The notes: generated from the sequence alone by a model not told the origin. Shown: positions 1-11,070, counted from the stretch's first letter. The stretch is DNA of 64,000 nt from Halosaccharopolyspora lacisalsi (GCF_014137975.1 NZ_JACGWZ010000002.1:1-64000), one strand, 5' to 3'. Numbers and translations are program-made.

Positions 1-135
1 GGGAAGCCCGTTCCCAGATGAGGTCTCCCACCCCCAGTGGGTTAAGGCCCCCACCCGACCAGTGGGTTGATAGGCCCGACATGCACGCACAGCAATGTGT
101 TCAGTGGACGGGTACTAACCGGCCGAGGACTTACC
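1..135 (+). rRNA. 23S ribosomal RNA, 3' end (partial)
   Basis: The window opens in the last 135 or so bases of a large-subunit rRNA. The stretch GGTACTAACCGGCCGAGGAC near 111-130 is the conserved 3' end of actinobacterial 23S rRNA. The 5S gene follows about 80 bases later in the usual rrn order, so the 16S and the rest of the 23S should lie upstream of the window. The exact 3' end is not defined by the sequence alone. Confidence 0.9.
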
Positions 136-213
136 CCACACCACACCGCACAGCACCACTACTCGCATCCACCATCCGGCTCTGAAACAACAACCCCCAA
201 CCCCATACAGACT

Positions 214-338
214 TGTGGTCGGTGGCCACAGCGGGGCGGGACACGCCCGGACCCATCCCGAACCCGGAAGCTAAGCCCCCCAGCGCCCAAGGTACTGCAC
301 CCCCACGGGTGTGGGAGACTCGGACACCGCCGACCACA
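214..338 (+). rRNA. rrf: 5S ribosomal RNA
   Basis: The conserved core CCCATCCCGAACCCGGAAG and the following GGTACTGCAC identify 5S rRNA. The terminal helix can be drawn from the sequence: TGTGGTCGG at 214-222 pairs with CCGACCACA at 330-338. The pairing is a little longer than the mature 117-121 nt molecule, so mature ends are probably two or three bases inside these coordinates. It is the last gene of the rrn operon. Confidence 0.93.
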
Positions 339-350
339 TTCACAAGGAAG

Positions 351-398
351 GGGCTACCGGTGGTTCCCGCGAACAGCGGGACCCCGGTAGCCCTTTTT
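351..398 (+). terminator. Intrinsic terminator of the rRNA operon
   Basis: GGGCTACCGG at 351-360 and CCGGTAGCCC at 384-393 form a 10-bp stem that encloses a second small stem (TTCCCGC/GCGGGA-like), followed directly by TTTTTCG. It lies 13 bases after the 5S helix, where the rrn transcript should end. Confidence 0.85.
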
Positions 399-516
399 CG
401 TCGTGTACACGACGAGATGCTTCGTTCGTCACGGTTGCTCGACGTCCCCGAACTCGGCGGAGGACGAGCGGCTAAGCTGGTAAGTAGCCATTCTTTCGAT
501 GCTGCAGGAGGATCCG

Positions 517-1842
517 GTGGCCGGTTCCGAGGAGAGGTACGGCGAGGACCGCCGTGGAGCTGGAGCCGGTCGAGGTGACTCGAAGCGCGGTCACTCGCCG
601 AACAACGGCACGGGTGGGAAGGACCGCCGCGACCAGGGACGAGGTTCGTCCGGTCGCGACGATCGTGGTGGAGGTCGACCCTCCGGCAACCGAGGTGCGG
701 AGCGGGGCCGGTCCGGCGCGAACCAGGGACCGCGCGACCGCGGTGGCGCTGGTTCCGAGCGCAAATCCGGGGATCGGCGAGAGGGTGGCCCCCAGCAGCG
801 CAACCGTAACCAGGGCTCCTCTTCTCAGGGCGACCGTCGTGGAAAGTCGTTCGACCGGGATCGTCGTGGTGGTCCGCCCGGCGGAGACCGCCGGAAGGAC
901 GAGCGTGGTGGTTCGGCCGGCGGCGACCGTGGATCCCGCCACTCGAACGAGCGGCGGGGCAAGCAAGGACCCCCTCGAAAACAAGGCGACCGTCCGCAGC
1001 GGGATCGACGTCGCGATGACCGGTCCGGTAGGGGTGCTTCCGGTGACGCGGCGGACATGAAGCCGGAAGCGCCGGAGCTGCCGGAGGACACCGACGCCTC
1101 CGAACTGCACACCGAGATTCGGCGTGAACTCCGTGCGCTCTCCAAGGGCTTGGCGGACAAGGTGGCCGGCCACCTCGTCGCAACCGGAAACCTGATCGAC
1201 ACCGATCCCGAGCAGGCGTTGACGCACGCGCGTTACGCGCGTAAGCGCGCTTCGCGGGCCCCCTCCGTGCGGGAGGCAGCCGGACTCGCCGCCTATCGAA
1301 GCGGTGAGTGGAACGAGGCGCTGTCCGAACTTCGTGCGTCCCGCCGCATGGGCGGAGGTTCGGGACACTTGGCGATCATGGCCGACTGCGAGCGCGCGCT
1401 GGGACGACCGGAACGCGCCATCGACCTCGGTCGTAGCCCGGAAACGGCGGAGTTGTCGCAACAGGAAGCGGTGGAGCTGCGCATCGTGACGGCCGGAGCC
1501 CGACGTGACCTGGGCCAGGTCGAGGCTTCGGTGGTGAGTTTGCAGACGGCCGAGCTCGATCCGCAGCGGCAGGAGTCGTGGAGTGCGCGGCTGTTCTACG
1601 CTTACGCCGACAATCTCCTGGCCGCCGAGCGCGTGCAGGAAGCGTTCACCTGGTTCGTTCACGCCGCTCATGCCGACGACGACGGTGAGACCGACGCCCC
1701 CGAGCGTCTCGACGAGCTCGTCGTGCGACTGGGCGGTCCCGAGATGGCCGAGGAACTGGTCGCCGAGGCCGAGTCCAATGATCCGAACGTCGTCGAATCC
1801 TCGGAGGACGAGGGCCCGGAGGGAGGCTCCGCCACATCGTGA
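517..1842 (+). CDS. TPR-type protein with long Arg/Gly-rich disordered N-terminus
   Basis: This 441-aa protein occupies the position of M. tuberculosis Rv1691, a TPR-like protein before the HAD phosphatase. The GTG at 517 is preferred over the ATG at 499 because AGGAGG at 506-511 sits five bases before it and would be inside the longer reading. Residues about 5-180 are low complexity, dominated by R, G, D and S with many RGG/DRR runs. Residues about 185-420 are alpha-helical and repeat-like (alternating A, L, E, R), consistent with TPR-type scaffolding. The basic RG-rich tail resembles RNA-binding disordered regions, and the gene sits directly behind an rRNA operon, but a ribosomal or RNA role is inference. 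The stop overlaps the next start by four bases. Confidence 0.8.
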   Translation: MAGSEERYGEDRRGAGAGRGDSKRGHSPNNGTGGKDRRDQGRGSSGRDDRGGGRPSGNRGAERGRSGANQGPRDRGGAGSERKSGDRREGGPQQRNRNQGSSSQGDRRGKSFDRDRRGGPPGGDRRKDERGGSAGGDRGSRHSNERRGKQGPPRKQGDRPQRDRRRDDRSGRGASGDAADMKPEAPELPEDTDASELHTEIRRELRALSKGLADKVAGHLVATGNLIDTDPEQALTHARYARKRASRAPSVREAAGLAAYRSGEWNEALSELRASRRMGGGSGHLAIMADCERALGRPERAIDLGRSPETAELSQQEAVELRIVTAGARRDLGQVEASVVSLQTAELDPQRQESWSARLFYAYADNLLAAERVQEAFTWFVHAAHADDDGETDAPERLDELVVRLGGPEMAEELVAEAESNDPNVVESSEDEGPEGGSATS

Positions 1843-2879
1843 CGGGCACATTGCTCGATCATCACGACGCCGTACTGCTCGATCTGGACGGCACGGTGTA
1901 TCGCGGCGGCCGACTCGTTCCCGGTGCGGGGGAAGCGATCGGTGCCGCGCACGGTGGTGCGGCCGTGCTGCGCTACGTGACCAACAATGCCTCGAAGCCG
2001 CCCGAAGCGATCGCCCGGCAACTGACCGATTTCGGCCTCGAAGCCGAGTCGGCCGAGGTCAGCACGAGCGCTCAGGCCGCTGCGGCGCTGCTGGCCGCTG
2101 AACTCCCGCCCGAAACACCTGTCCTCGTGGTCGGTACGGCCGCGCTGGAGTCCGAGATACGCGCGGTGGGGCTCGCCGCGGTGCGCGAGCACTCCGAGCA
2201 CCCCGCCGCCGTGGTGCAGGGGCATTCACCCGAGACGAGCTGGCGAGACCTTGCCGAGGCGTGTCTGGCCATCCGTGCCGGTGCGCTGTGGGTGGCCTCC
2301 AACGACGACGCCACGTTGCCCGGCGAGAGTGGGGAGTTGCCCGGCAACGGAGCGATGGTGGAGGCACTGACCGCTGCCACCGGTCGGACCCCCCGGGTGG
2401 CGGGCAAACCGCAGCGGCCGTTGCTGGACCGCGCGGTCGATTCAGCAGGGGGATCTCGACCGGTGATGGTGGGTGATCGGCTGGAAACCGACATCGCCGG
2501 AGCGGTACGGGCTCGGATGCCTTCGCTGATGGTGCTGACCGGAGTCAGCACCCCGGCGGACCTGCTCGCGGCCGCCGAGGACTGTCGCCCTGACTACGTC
2601 GCCTCCGACCTGGCCGCACTGCACCGTGCCCCCGAGGAGTCCGCGATCGGGGAGCATCCGGCCTGGAAGGTCCGGGTCCAGGACTGTACCCTCACGCTCG
2701 CCAGCGCCACCGCTTCGGAAGTCGCTCCGTTGCCGGCGCTGCGAGCCCTGTGCTCGGCATGGTGGTCGGTGGGTTCCGGCCCGGTGCGGGTACGGGGTGA
2801 TGACGATGACGCCCGCGAGGCGCTACGGCGGTTGGAACTGACTGATACGGACACTCCTCGGCTGTCGACGGACGACTGA
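1839..2879 (+). CDS. HAD-superfamily phosphatase (glycerol-3-phosphate phosphatase-like)
   Basis: This 346-aa HAD-IIA phosphatase starts with GTG at 1839 and overlaps the preceding stop. Motif I DLDGT (residues 15-19) supplies the nucleophile and acid aspartates, and VGDRLETDIAGA late in the chain is motif IV binding magnesium. The gap between them holds the C2 cap expected of the NagD/phosphoglycolate type. The mycobacterial gene in the same place (Rv1692) is a D,L-glycerol-3-phosphate phosphatase of polar-lipid recycling, and I assign that likely role by synteny. The C-terminal 90 or so residues form an additional small domain, as in Rv1692. It is probably co-transcribed with the flanking genes. 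Confidence 0.85.
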   Translation: MTGTLLDHHDAVLLDLDGTVYRGGRLVPGAGEAIGAAHGGAAVLRYVTNNASKPPEAIARQLTDFGLEAESAEVSTSAQAAAALLAAELPPETPVLVVGTAALESEIRAVGLAAVREHSEHPAAVVQGHSPETSWRDLAEACLAIRAGALWVASNDDATLPGESGELPGNGAMVEALTAATGRTPRVAGKPQRPLLDRAVDSAGGSRPVMVGDRLETDIAGAVRARMPSLMVLTGVSTPADLLAAAEDCRPDYVASDLAALHRAPEESAIGEHPAWKVRVQDCTLTLASATASEVAPLPALRALCSAWWSVGSGPVRVRGDDDDAREALRRLELTDTDTPRLSTDD

Positions 2880-2962
2880 CAGCGGTCGAGCGTCACGTTC
2901 GATACCGTGGAGAACACCGTCGTGCATCATCCGACGGCGTGAGAAATGGAAGCGGGGAGAAG

Positions 2963-3208
2963 ATGACCTCTCCAGCAGGCCGGCATGGCGATACCGATCC
3001 GGCGGTGTTGTCCGCTGCGGGTGGTTCGGAGGAGACGCAGGGTGCCGAACAGGCCGTCGCCGAGGCACTCGCCGGGTTGAACGGCTTGGACGAACTGCCC
3101 GTCTCCGAGCATGTTTCGCGGTTCGATGCCGTGCACACCGCGCTCACCGACGCGCTGAGCAAGGCCGAGAACCTGCTGTCCGGTTCCAGTAGCGAAGCCG
3201 GGAGTTGA
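2963..3208 (+). CDS. Small conserved protein (Rv1693 position)
   Basis: This is an 81-aa acidic, mostly helical protein between the HAD phosphatase and tlyA, the slot of the small M. tuberculosis gene Rv1693. The ATG at 2963 follows a purine-rich GGGGAGAAG; a GTG at 2939 would add eight residues. The C-terminal half (about 45-75) has a heptad-like pattern of L, V and A and could form a short coiled coil. No catalytic motif is visible and I do not know its function. Four bases separate its stop from the tlyA start, so translation is likely coupled. Confidence 0.65.
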   Translation: MTSPAGRHGDTDPAVLSAAGGSEETQGAEQAVAEALAGLNGLDELPVSEHVSRFDAVHTALTDALSKAENLLSGSSSEAGS

Positions 3209-3212
3209 AGCG

Positions 3213-4097
3213 GTGCCACGAAAGGTGCGCCTGGACGCGGAACTGGTACGGCGTGGACTGGCTCGCTCGCGCGAACACGCTTCGGAACTCATCTTCGCGG
3301 GACGAGTCACCATACGCGGGTTCGCCGCGCACAAGGCGGCCACGGCGGTGCAGACCGATGCGCCGGTGGTGGTCGCCGACGACGTCGACGATCCGGGATG
3401 GTCCTCCCGGGGGGCGCACAAGTTGTTGGGTGCCCTGGAAGCGTTCGAGCCCGCGGGACTGACCGTCGCCGACCGGCGCTGCCTCGACGCGGGAGCCTCG
3501 ACTGGAGGTTTCACCGACGTACTCCTGCGCCGCGGGGTGCGCGAGGTCGTGGCGGTCGACGTCGGATACGGCCAGCTGGATTGGAAGTTGCGCACCGACG
3601 AACGGGTGCGGGTCCACGACCGAACGAACATCCGGGCCCTGTCGAGCACCGACATCGACGGTGCGGTCGACGTGGTCGTGGCCGATCTCTCGTTCATTTC
3701 GCTGCGGTTGGTGCTTCCGGCGCTGACCGCGTGCAGTCGTTCCGGAGCCGACCTGGTGTTGATGGTCAAACCCCAGTTCGAGGTGGGAAAGCAGCGACTG
3801 GGGGCCGGCGGTGTCGTGCGTGACTCGCAGCAGCGGGCCGAGGCGGTGCTGGAGGTGGTGAACCTCGCCGAGAACAACGGGCTCGGGCTGATGGGAGTCG
3901 TGGCCAGTCCGTTGCCCGGTCCCTCCGGCAATGTCGAGTACTTCCTCTGGCTACGGGACGCGGCAGCGGGTCGCGGTGACCCCGAGACCCTGGTCACCGA
4001 GGCGGTCCGGCAGGGACCGCAGGGGCCGCAGACCCAGGGCACACCGGGCGGCGCCGGTGGTCGAGCCGAGCAGCAACGCCAGGGGGGTGCGGGGTGA
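3213..4097 (+). CDS. tlyA: 16S/23S rRNA cytidine-2'-O-methyltransferase TlyA
   Basis: TlyA of 294 aa methylates the 2'-OH of a cytidine in 16S helix 44 and one in 23S helix 69; loss gives capreomycin/viomycin resistance in mycobacteria. The N-terminal 60 residues are an S4 RNA-binding domain (RLDAELVRRGLARSREHA, with FAGRVTIRG). The rest is an FtsJ-like Rossmann methyltransferase with the SAM loop LDAGASTGGFTDVL near residues 91-104 and VVADLSFISLR further on. The GTG at 3213 gives the normal family start (PRKVRLDAEL). The last 25 residues are G/Q/P-rich and variable. The stop overlaps nadK by four bases. Confidence 0.93.
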   Translation: MPRKVRLDAELVRRGLARSREHASELIFAGRVTIRGFAAHKAATAVQTDAPVVVADDVDDPGWSSRGAHKLLGALEAFEPAGLTVADRRCLDAGASTGGFTDVLLRRGVREVVAVDVGYGQLDWKLRTDERVRVHDRTNIRALSSTDIDGAVDVVVADLSFISLRLVLPALTACSRSGADLVLMVKPQFEVGKQRLGAGGVVRDSQQRAEAVLEVVNLAENNGLGLMGVVASPLPGPSGNVEYFLWLRDAAAGRGDPETLVTEAVRQGPQGPQTQGTPGGAGGRAEQQRQGGAG

Positions 4098-4984
4098 CCA
4101 GGGAAATACTGCTGGTGGTGCACACGGGAAGGCAGCACAACCTCGGTATGGCGGAGAAGGTCGCGGGCCAGCTGATCGGGTCCGGGATGCGGCTGCGCGT
4201 GCTGGCCGGGGAAGCGCCCGATCTCAGCCCTGAGTGCTACACGGAGGTGGTGGCACCGAGCTCGAAGGCCGCGGAGGGCACTGAGCTGGTGCTCGTCCTC
4301 GGGGGTGACGGGACGCTGCTGCGCGCCGCCGAGCTCGCTCGCGTGGCGGGCGTTCCGGTTTTCGGTGTGAACCTGGGCCGGGTCGGCTTCTTGGCCGGTG
4401 CGGACTTCGACGCCCTGGACGAAGCGGTCGATGCCGTGATCGAGGGGCGCTACCACGTCGAGGAGCGGATGACGGTCGACGTGACGGCGTGGCTGGACAG
4501 CCGAGTGCTGGCCCGTACCTGGGCGCTCAACGAGGCCAGCGTCGAAAAGAGCAGCCGGGAGCGGATCCTGGACGTGGTCGTCGAGGTGGACGGACACCCC
4601 GTGTCCGCGTTCGGCTGCGACGGAGTGCTGTGCTCGACCCCCACGGGATCCACCGCTTACGCGTTCTCGGCGGGGGGTCCGGTGATCTGGCCGGAGGTGC
4701 GGGCGCTGCTGGTCGTACCGAGCAATGCGCACGCGCTGTTCTCGAGGCCGTTGGTGGTCTCGCAGGATTCCCTGTTGGCGCTGGAGATCGACGCGCAGGG
4801 GCACGATGCCGTGCTGTGCTGCGACGGCCAGCGGCACTTCGATCTCCCGGCCGGTGCCAGGGTGGAGGTCGTGGAGGGCGAGACCCCGCTGCGGCTCGTG
4901 CGGTTGTACGACGCCTCGTTCACCGATCGGCTGGTGCGCAAGTTCGAACTCCCGGTACACGGGTGGCGCGGTCCGGGGCGGTAG
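4094..4984 (+). CDS. nadK: NAD kinase
   Basis: This 296-aa ATP/polyphosphate NAD kinase makes NADP in the cytoplasm. The diagnostic LGGDGTLLRAAE lies near residue 70, and the second signature TPTGSTAYAFSAGGPV (residues about 180-195) completes the active site. Length and start (GTG at 4094, overlapping tlyA) match the actinobacterial family. It keeps the tlyA-nadK-recN order, so it is presumably transcribed with them. Nothing is missing from the active site. Confidence 0.95.
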   Translation: MTREILLVVHTGRQHNLGMAEKVAGQLIGSGMRLRVLAGEAPDLSPECYTEVVAPSSKAAEGTELVLVLGGDGTLLRAAELARVAGVPVFGVNLGRVGFLAGADFDALDEAVDAVIEGRYHVEERMTVDVTAWLDSRVLARTWALNEASVEKSSRERILDVVVEVDGHPVSAFGCDGVLCSTPTGSTAYAFSAGGPVIWPEVRALLVVPSNAHALFSRPLVVSQDSLLALEIDAQGHDAVLCCDGQRHFDLPAGARVEVVEGETPLRLVRLYDASFTDRLVRKFELPVHGWRGPGR

Positions 4985-5066
4985 TCGATCACCGCGCTCG
5001 TCGGTGAGGTTCAATACGGGTGTGGCAGGCGTCGTCGGGTGGTCCGGCCAGCTAGGGTGCGGAACT

Positions 5067-6836
5067 GTGTTGGCGGAGATGCACATCCAGGGGCTTGGGG
5101 TGATCGACGACGCCACGCTCGAACCGCACCGCGGCTTGACCGTGGTGACGGGTGAGACCGGCGCCGGAAAGACGATGGTGGTCACGGGGCTGCACCTGCT
5201 CGGAGGGGGGAGGGCGGACAGTTCCCGGGTGCGGGCGAGTTCGAAGCGGGCGGTGGTCGAGGGCCGATTCCTGACGGCGAGCGACGCACCCGCTGTGCGG
5301 GTCGCGGCGGATGCGGGGGCCGATACCGACGATGACGGAAGTCTGATCGCGCTGCGGCAGGTCACCGCCGAAGGCCGGTCGCGGGCGCACCTGGGGGGAC
5401 GGTCGGTGCCCAACGCGGTGCTGTCCGAGCTGGCCGAACAGGTACTGGCGGTGCACGGGCAGAACGATCAGCTGCGGTTGCTGCGCCCGGCCGAACAGCG
5501 AGCCGTGCTGGACCGCTTCGCCGGGGACGAGGTCGCCGGTCCGCTCGCCGAGTACCAGCGGGTCCGAGCGAAGTGGACCGAGACGGTACGGGAGCTGACC
5601 GAGCGCACCGAGCGCTCCAGGGAAATGGCCAGGGAAGCCGACTTGCTGCGGCACGGGGTTTCCGAGATCCGCGCCGTGGCACCGGAGCCGGGCGAGGATC
5701 ACGCGCTGGTGGACGAGGCCGCCAGGCTCGCCGACGTCGATCAGCTTCGTGACACGGCCGCCGGTACCCAGGCCGCGGTCAGCGGCACCGCGGACGACGA
5801 CTCCGACACCGCCAGCGCGTTGAGCCTGGTCGCCGAGGCGCGACGTCGTGTGGCCGCGGTCGAGGACCCCGCCCTTCGGGAACTCGAGCCGCGACTGGCC
5901 GAGGCCGCCGCGGTTCTGGTCGACGTCGGTGCGGAGCTGGGAAGTTACCTCGACCGGCTGGAGGCCGATCCGGACCGGTTGGAGCAGGTGCTGGCCCGAC
6001 AGGCCGAGTTGAAGCAGCTGACGAAGAAGTACGCCGCCGACGTCGACGGTGTGCTGGCCTGGGCCGCGGAGGCGGAGGAGCAGCTGTCCGGCATGGACAC
6101 CTCGGAGGAGGCCCTGGCGGCCTTGGCCGCACGGCGTGACGAGCTGGCCGAGGAACTCGCCGGGCACGCTCGGGACCTGTCCGCGGCGCGTCGTCGGGCG
6201 GCCGGCGATCTTGCCGCGGCCGTCACCGAGGAGCTCACGGGGTTGGCCATGGGGCAGGCCCGGGTCGAGGTCGGCGTGGAACCCCGGCAGGCCGAACGCG
6301 GTGATTCCGCCGCCCTGCCCGTCGACGGCAGCACGCTGCACGCCGGACCGGAGGGAGTCGACGAGGTCGAACTGCGTCTGGTCGCGCATTCCGGGGCTCC
6401 GGCGCTGCCGGTCCACAAGGGTGCTTCCGGGGGCGAGCTGTCCCGTGTGATGTTGGCGCTGGAGGTGGTGCTCGCCGGGGCAGACACCGTGCCGACCCTC
6501 GTTTTCGACGAGGTCGACGCAGGAGTGGGAGGACGCGCCGCCGTGGAGGTGGGACGGCGGCTGGCGCGGTTGGCCCGCACGCACCAGGTCATCGTCGTCA
6601 CGCACCTTCCCCAGGTGGCGGCCTACGCCGATCGGCATCTCGTCGTCGACAAGGGATCCGGCGAGGGGGGTCTGACGCGCAGCGACGTGCGTGCTGTCGC
6701 CGACGAGCAGCGGGTGACGGAGCTGGCTCGGATGTTGGCCGGACTGGATTCCACGGAAACGGGGAAGGCCCACGCGGAGGAACTGCTCGCCACGGCGGCC
6801 AAGCACAAGAGCGAAGCTCCGCCCGCGGCCTCCTAG
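5067..6836 (+). CDS. recN: DNA repair protein RecN
   Basis: RecN is an SMC-like ATPase that gathers broken DNA ends for recombinational repair. The open frame extends upstream, but the GTG at 5067 gives the canonical start LAEMHIQGLGVIDDATLEP and a 589-aa product. Walker A is GETGAGKT (residues 29-36), the Q-loop is HGQNDQLRLLRP, the signature motif is KGASGGELSRVMLAL, and Walker B is LVFDEVDAGVGG. The middle 300 residues are coiled coil rich in A, E, R and L. The H-loop histidine is in VTHLPQVAAYAD. It follows nadK after an 82-bp gap, which may hold its own promoter. Confidence 0.95.
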   Translation: MLAEMHIQGLGVIDDATLEPHRGLTVVTGETGAGKTMVVTGLHLLGGGRADSSRVRASSKRAVVEGRFLTASDAPAVRVAADAGADTDDDGSLIALRQVTAEGRSRAHLGGRSVPNAVLSELAEQVLAVHGQNDQLRLLRPAEQRAVLDRFAGDEVAGPLAEYQRVRAKWTETVRELTERTERSREMAREADLLRHGVSEIRAVAPEPGEDHALVDEAARLADVDQLRDTAAGTQAAVSGTADDDSDTASALSLVAEARRRVAAVEDPALRELEPRLAEAAAVLVDVGAELGSYLDRLEADPDRLEQVLARQAELKQLTKKYAADVDGVLAWAAEAEEQLSGMDTSEEALAALAARRDELAEELAGHARDLSAARRRAAGDLAAAVTEELTGLAMGQARVEVGVEPRQAERGDSAALPVDGSTLHAGPEGVDEVELRLVAHSGAPALPVHKGASGGELSRVMLALEVVLAGADTVPTLVFDEVDAGVGGRAAVEVGRRLARLARTHQVIVVTHLPQVAAYADRHLVVDKGSGEGGLTRSDVRAVADEQRVTELARMLAGLDSTETGKAHAEELLATAAKHKSEAPPAAS

Positions 6837-6990
6837 GGGCGCGGCGAACGCTTCGGGGACGGTGGATCCGGCGCTGATACCGCGGTCCGCACGATGTGGC
6901 GCGAGTGGGTGAGCGATCACTGGTCCGAATGGACCAAGAGTCCCGGCGTGGCGCGCTGTCATTGGGTCACATGTTTGTCACCATCGGTAT

Positions 6991-8187
6991 ATGAGAATCA
7001 GCGGCCTGCTTGGCAACAGGCAGGAGGACCTGCCCGGTGTCGTCGGACCCGCCAGGATCCAGCGGCGACCGGGTGGCCTGCCGGAAAAGATCGGCCCCGG
7101 TGACATCGCCGTGCTCGATCAGGCGGACTTGGACCGGCGAACCGCGGAAGCCCTGATCGAGACCGAGGTGGCGGGAGTCATCAACGCGGCTCCCTCCATC
7201 TCGGGGAGATTTCCCAGCCTCGGTCCCGAGATACTGCTCGCCGCCGGGGTGACGTTGGTCGACGGCGTGGGCAAGCAGGGGCTGGAGCACATCAGGGACG
7301 GTGCCGTGCTGTGGCTGCACGAAGGCGGTGTCTTCCTGGATGAGCGATCCGGCCAGCGGGAGATCGCTCGCGGTACGGAGCAGGACGCCGATTCCGTGGC
7401 CGAGGCGATGATCGAGGCCAAGGCCGGGATGTCGGCGCAGTTGGAGGCTTTCTCGGCCAACATCGTCGAGTTCCTGAGCAGGGAACGCATGCTGGTACTC
7501 GAAGATATCGGCGTGCCCGAGTTGGTGGTGCCGATCGAGGGCAGGCATGCGTTGGTGCTGGCGCCGGGATACGGCCACACCGAGGACCTGCGGCGACTCC
7601 GGCGCTACATCGGCGAGCAGCGGCCGGTGCTCATCGGTGTCGACAGGGGCGCCGACACCCTGTTCCGGGCCGGCTACCGTCCCGACGTGATCGTCGGTGA
7701 CCCCGGCGGGATCGACACCGAGACGCTTCGCGGGGGCGGGGAGGTCGTGGTGCCGGCCTCCCTCGACGGTCATGCCCCCGGCCTCGAACGGATCCAGGAC
7801 CTCGGTGTCGGAGCGGTCACGTTCCCCGCGTCGGGGAACGCGGAGGACCTGGCCCTGTTGCTGGCCGACGCCAACGGTGCCGAGCTGGTGGTCACGATCG
7901 GTTTCCAGGCGACGCTGCACGAGTTCCTCGACGGGGGGCGCTCGGGTTCGAACCCCTCCACCTTCCTCACCCGACTGAAGTTGGGCAGCAAACTCGTCGA
8001 CGGCGGGACCGTGGCGAGCCTGCACCGCGGCGGGGCCTCCGTCGGCGTGGTGACGTTCCTGGTGCTGGCCGCGATGCTGGCGATGCTGGCGGCGCTGGCG
8101 GTGTCCGGACTGGCCGCCCCCTGCGTCGACGTCGTCGTGGGTACTGCCGAGACCTTGATCGACTTCGTCGGGGGGTTTTTCGCGTGA
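6991..8187 (+). CDS. steA: Cytokinetic-ring protein SteA
   Basis: This 398-aa homologue of M. tuberculosis Rv1697 and Corynebacterium SteA works with SteB to control peptidoglycan cleavage during daughter-cell separation. Family landmarks are GVINAAPSISGRFPSLGPE near the N-terminus and a thiamin-pyrophosphokinase-like core with GVDRGADTLFRAGYRPDVIVG, DGHAPGLERIQDLGV and NPSTFLTRLKLG. One transmembrane helix lies near residues 352-375 (VVTFLVLAAMLAMLAALAV), leaving a short external tail. No good ribosome-binding site precedes the ATG at 6991, so the message may be leaderless or poorly initiated. It overlaps steB by four bases. Confidence 0.9.
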   Translation: MRISGLLGNRQEDLPGVVGPARIQRRPGGLPEKIGPGDIAVLDQADLDRRTAEALIETEVAGVINAAPSISGRFPSLGPEILLAAGVTLVDGVGKQGLEHIRDGAVLWLHEGGVFLDERSGQREIARGTEQDADSVAEAMIEAKAGMSAQLEAFSANIVEFLSRERMLVLEDIGVPELVVPIEGRHALVLAPGYGHTEDLRRLRRYIGEQRPVLIGVDRGADTLFRAGYRPDVIVGDPGGIDTETLRGGGEVVVPASLDGHAPGLERIQDLGVGAVTFPASGNAEDLALLLADANGAELVVTIGFQATLHEFLDGGRSGSNPSTFLTRLKLGSKLVDGGTVASLHRGGASVGVVTFLVLAAMLAMLAALAVSGLAAPCVDVVVGTAETLIDFVGGFFA

Positions 8188-9116
8188 TTTCCTTGCGATA
8201 CCACGTCGTTTCGATCGCCTCGGTGTTCCTGGCCCTGGCCGTGGGCGTGCTCATGGGATCCGGCTCGGTCAGCCAGACTCTGTTGTCCGGTGTCTTCGGT
8301 CAGCGGGACTCGCTGAGCAAGCAGGTGAGTCACTTGCGTGGCGAGCTCGATACCACCCACGGTGAGCTCGCCGACGCGCGGCAGTTCGGTTCGGCCGTGG
8401 CACCGTTGGCGGTTCGGGGAGCGCTGGAGAAGCGCAGTGTCGTGGTGATCACGGCGCCGGACGTGGCTCCGCGGCACCACGACGCGATGAAGAAGCTGCT
8501 GACCTCGGCGGGCGCGGAGGTGACCGGTACGCTGCGATTCACCGACAGGGTTACCGACCCCGCCAGGGCCGGACAGTTGCGCGACGTGGTCACCCGGCTG
8601 CTTCCCGCAGGTGTACGACTTCCCGTGACGGCGGACCCGGGCACGCTGGTCGGTGGTCTGCTCGGTCCGCTGGCGTTGCTGGATCCACGCACCGACCACC
8701 CGCAGTCGTCTCCGCAGGAACGCGCGGCGGCACTGTCCGGGTTGTCCGAGGGCGGCTTCCTGCGTGCCTCGCCGGAGCTCCGTCCCGCGCAGCTGGCCGT
8801 CGTCCTTACCGGTGGAGATCGGACGGACAGCGGTCCGCGGGCCGCGTCGACGATGTTGGCCAGGTTGGCCGCGCAGGTGGACCGATCCGGGGCAGGTGCC
8901 GTGTTGGCCGGTATGGCCGCCTCGGAGAACGGCACGGTGGAGATCGCGCGTGCGGACAGGGCGATCTCGTCGACGTTGTCCACCACGGATCACGCGGGCA
9001 CGGCATCGGGTCGGGTGGCCACCGTCCTGGCGTTGCGCGAGCAGCTGAGTGGGAAGTCCGGTCACTACGGTGTGTCGGGAAGTGCCGAAGGACCCGTCCC
9101 GCGACTTCGTGGTTGA
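8184..9116 (+). CDS. SteB/MctB family envelope protein
   Basis: This 310-aa protein corresponds to Rv1698, described both as the outer-membrane copper-tolerance protein MctB and as SteB, the partner of SteA. It has the family N-terminus MISLRYHVVSIASVFLALAV, a single membrane anchor (about residues 5-27). A coiled-coil region follows (residues 35-70), and then a large extracytoplasmic alpha/beta domain. The four-base overlap with steA implies translational coupling and a shared role. A channel activity cannot be judged from the sequence, so I favour the SteB partner role. Family recognition is firm; function is by homology. Confidence 0.86.
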   Translation: MISLRYHVVSIASVFLALAVGVLMGSGSVSQTLLSGVFGQRDSLSKQVSHLRGELDTTHGELADARQFGSAVAPLAVRGALEKRSVVVITAPDVAPRHHDAMKKLLTSAGAEVTGTLRFTDRVTDPARAGQLRDVVTRLLPAGVRLPVTADPGTLVGGLLGPLALLDPRTDHPQSSPQERAAALSGLSEGGFLRASPELRPAQLAVVLTGGDRTDSGPRAASTMLARLAAQVDRSGAGAVLAGMAASENGTVEIARADRAISSTLSTTDHAGTASGRVATVLALREQLSGKSGHYGVSGSAEGPVPRLRG

Positions 9117-9255
9117 GCTTTCCCGTCTGATTACGGAGAGTTGTTTCGAGTGGCCGTGCGGCACCGGTGACGTGTCGCCCGGAGGGGCGTTGAGCAGCGA
9201 ATTGGCCGATTTCGGCGACTGGCCGGGGGCACTGCGGACGCCGCTGTTCGTGGGA

Positions 9256-11058
<1,803 letters not shown>

Positions 11059-11070
11059 GCACGTGCCGCC

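Noticed and set aside
2927-5413. Long open frame on the minus strand across tlyA and nadK
   Set aside because: High-GC codon bias keeps the antisense strand open. The composition is R/P/S/H-rich with no motif, and the plus-strand genes here are unmistakable.
9117-9255. Short plus-strand frame between steB and pyrG
   Set aside because: It has no start signal, no family resemblance and runs into the pyrG promoter region. I treat it as non-coding.
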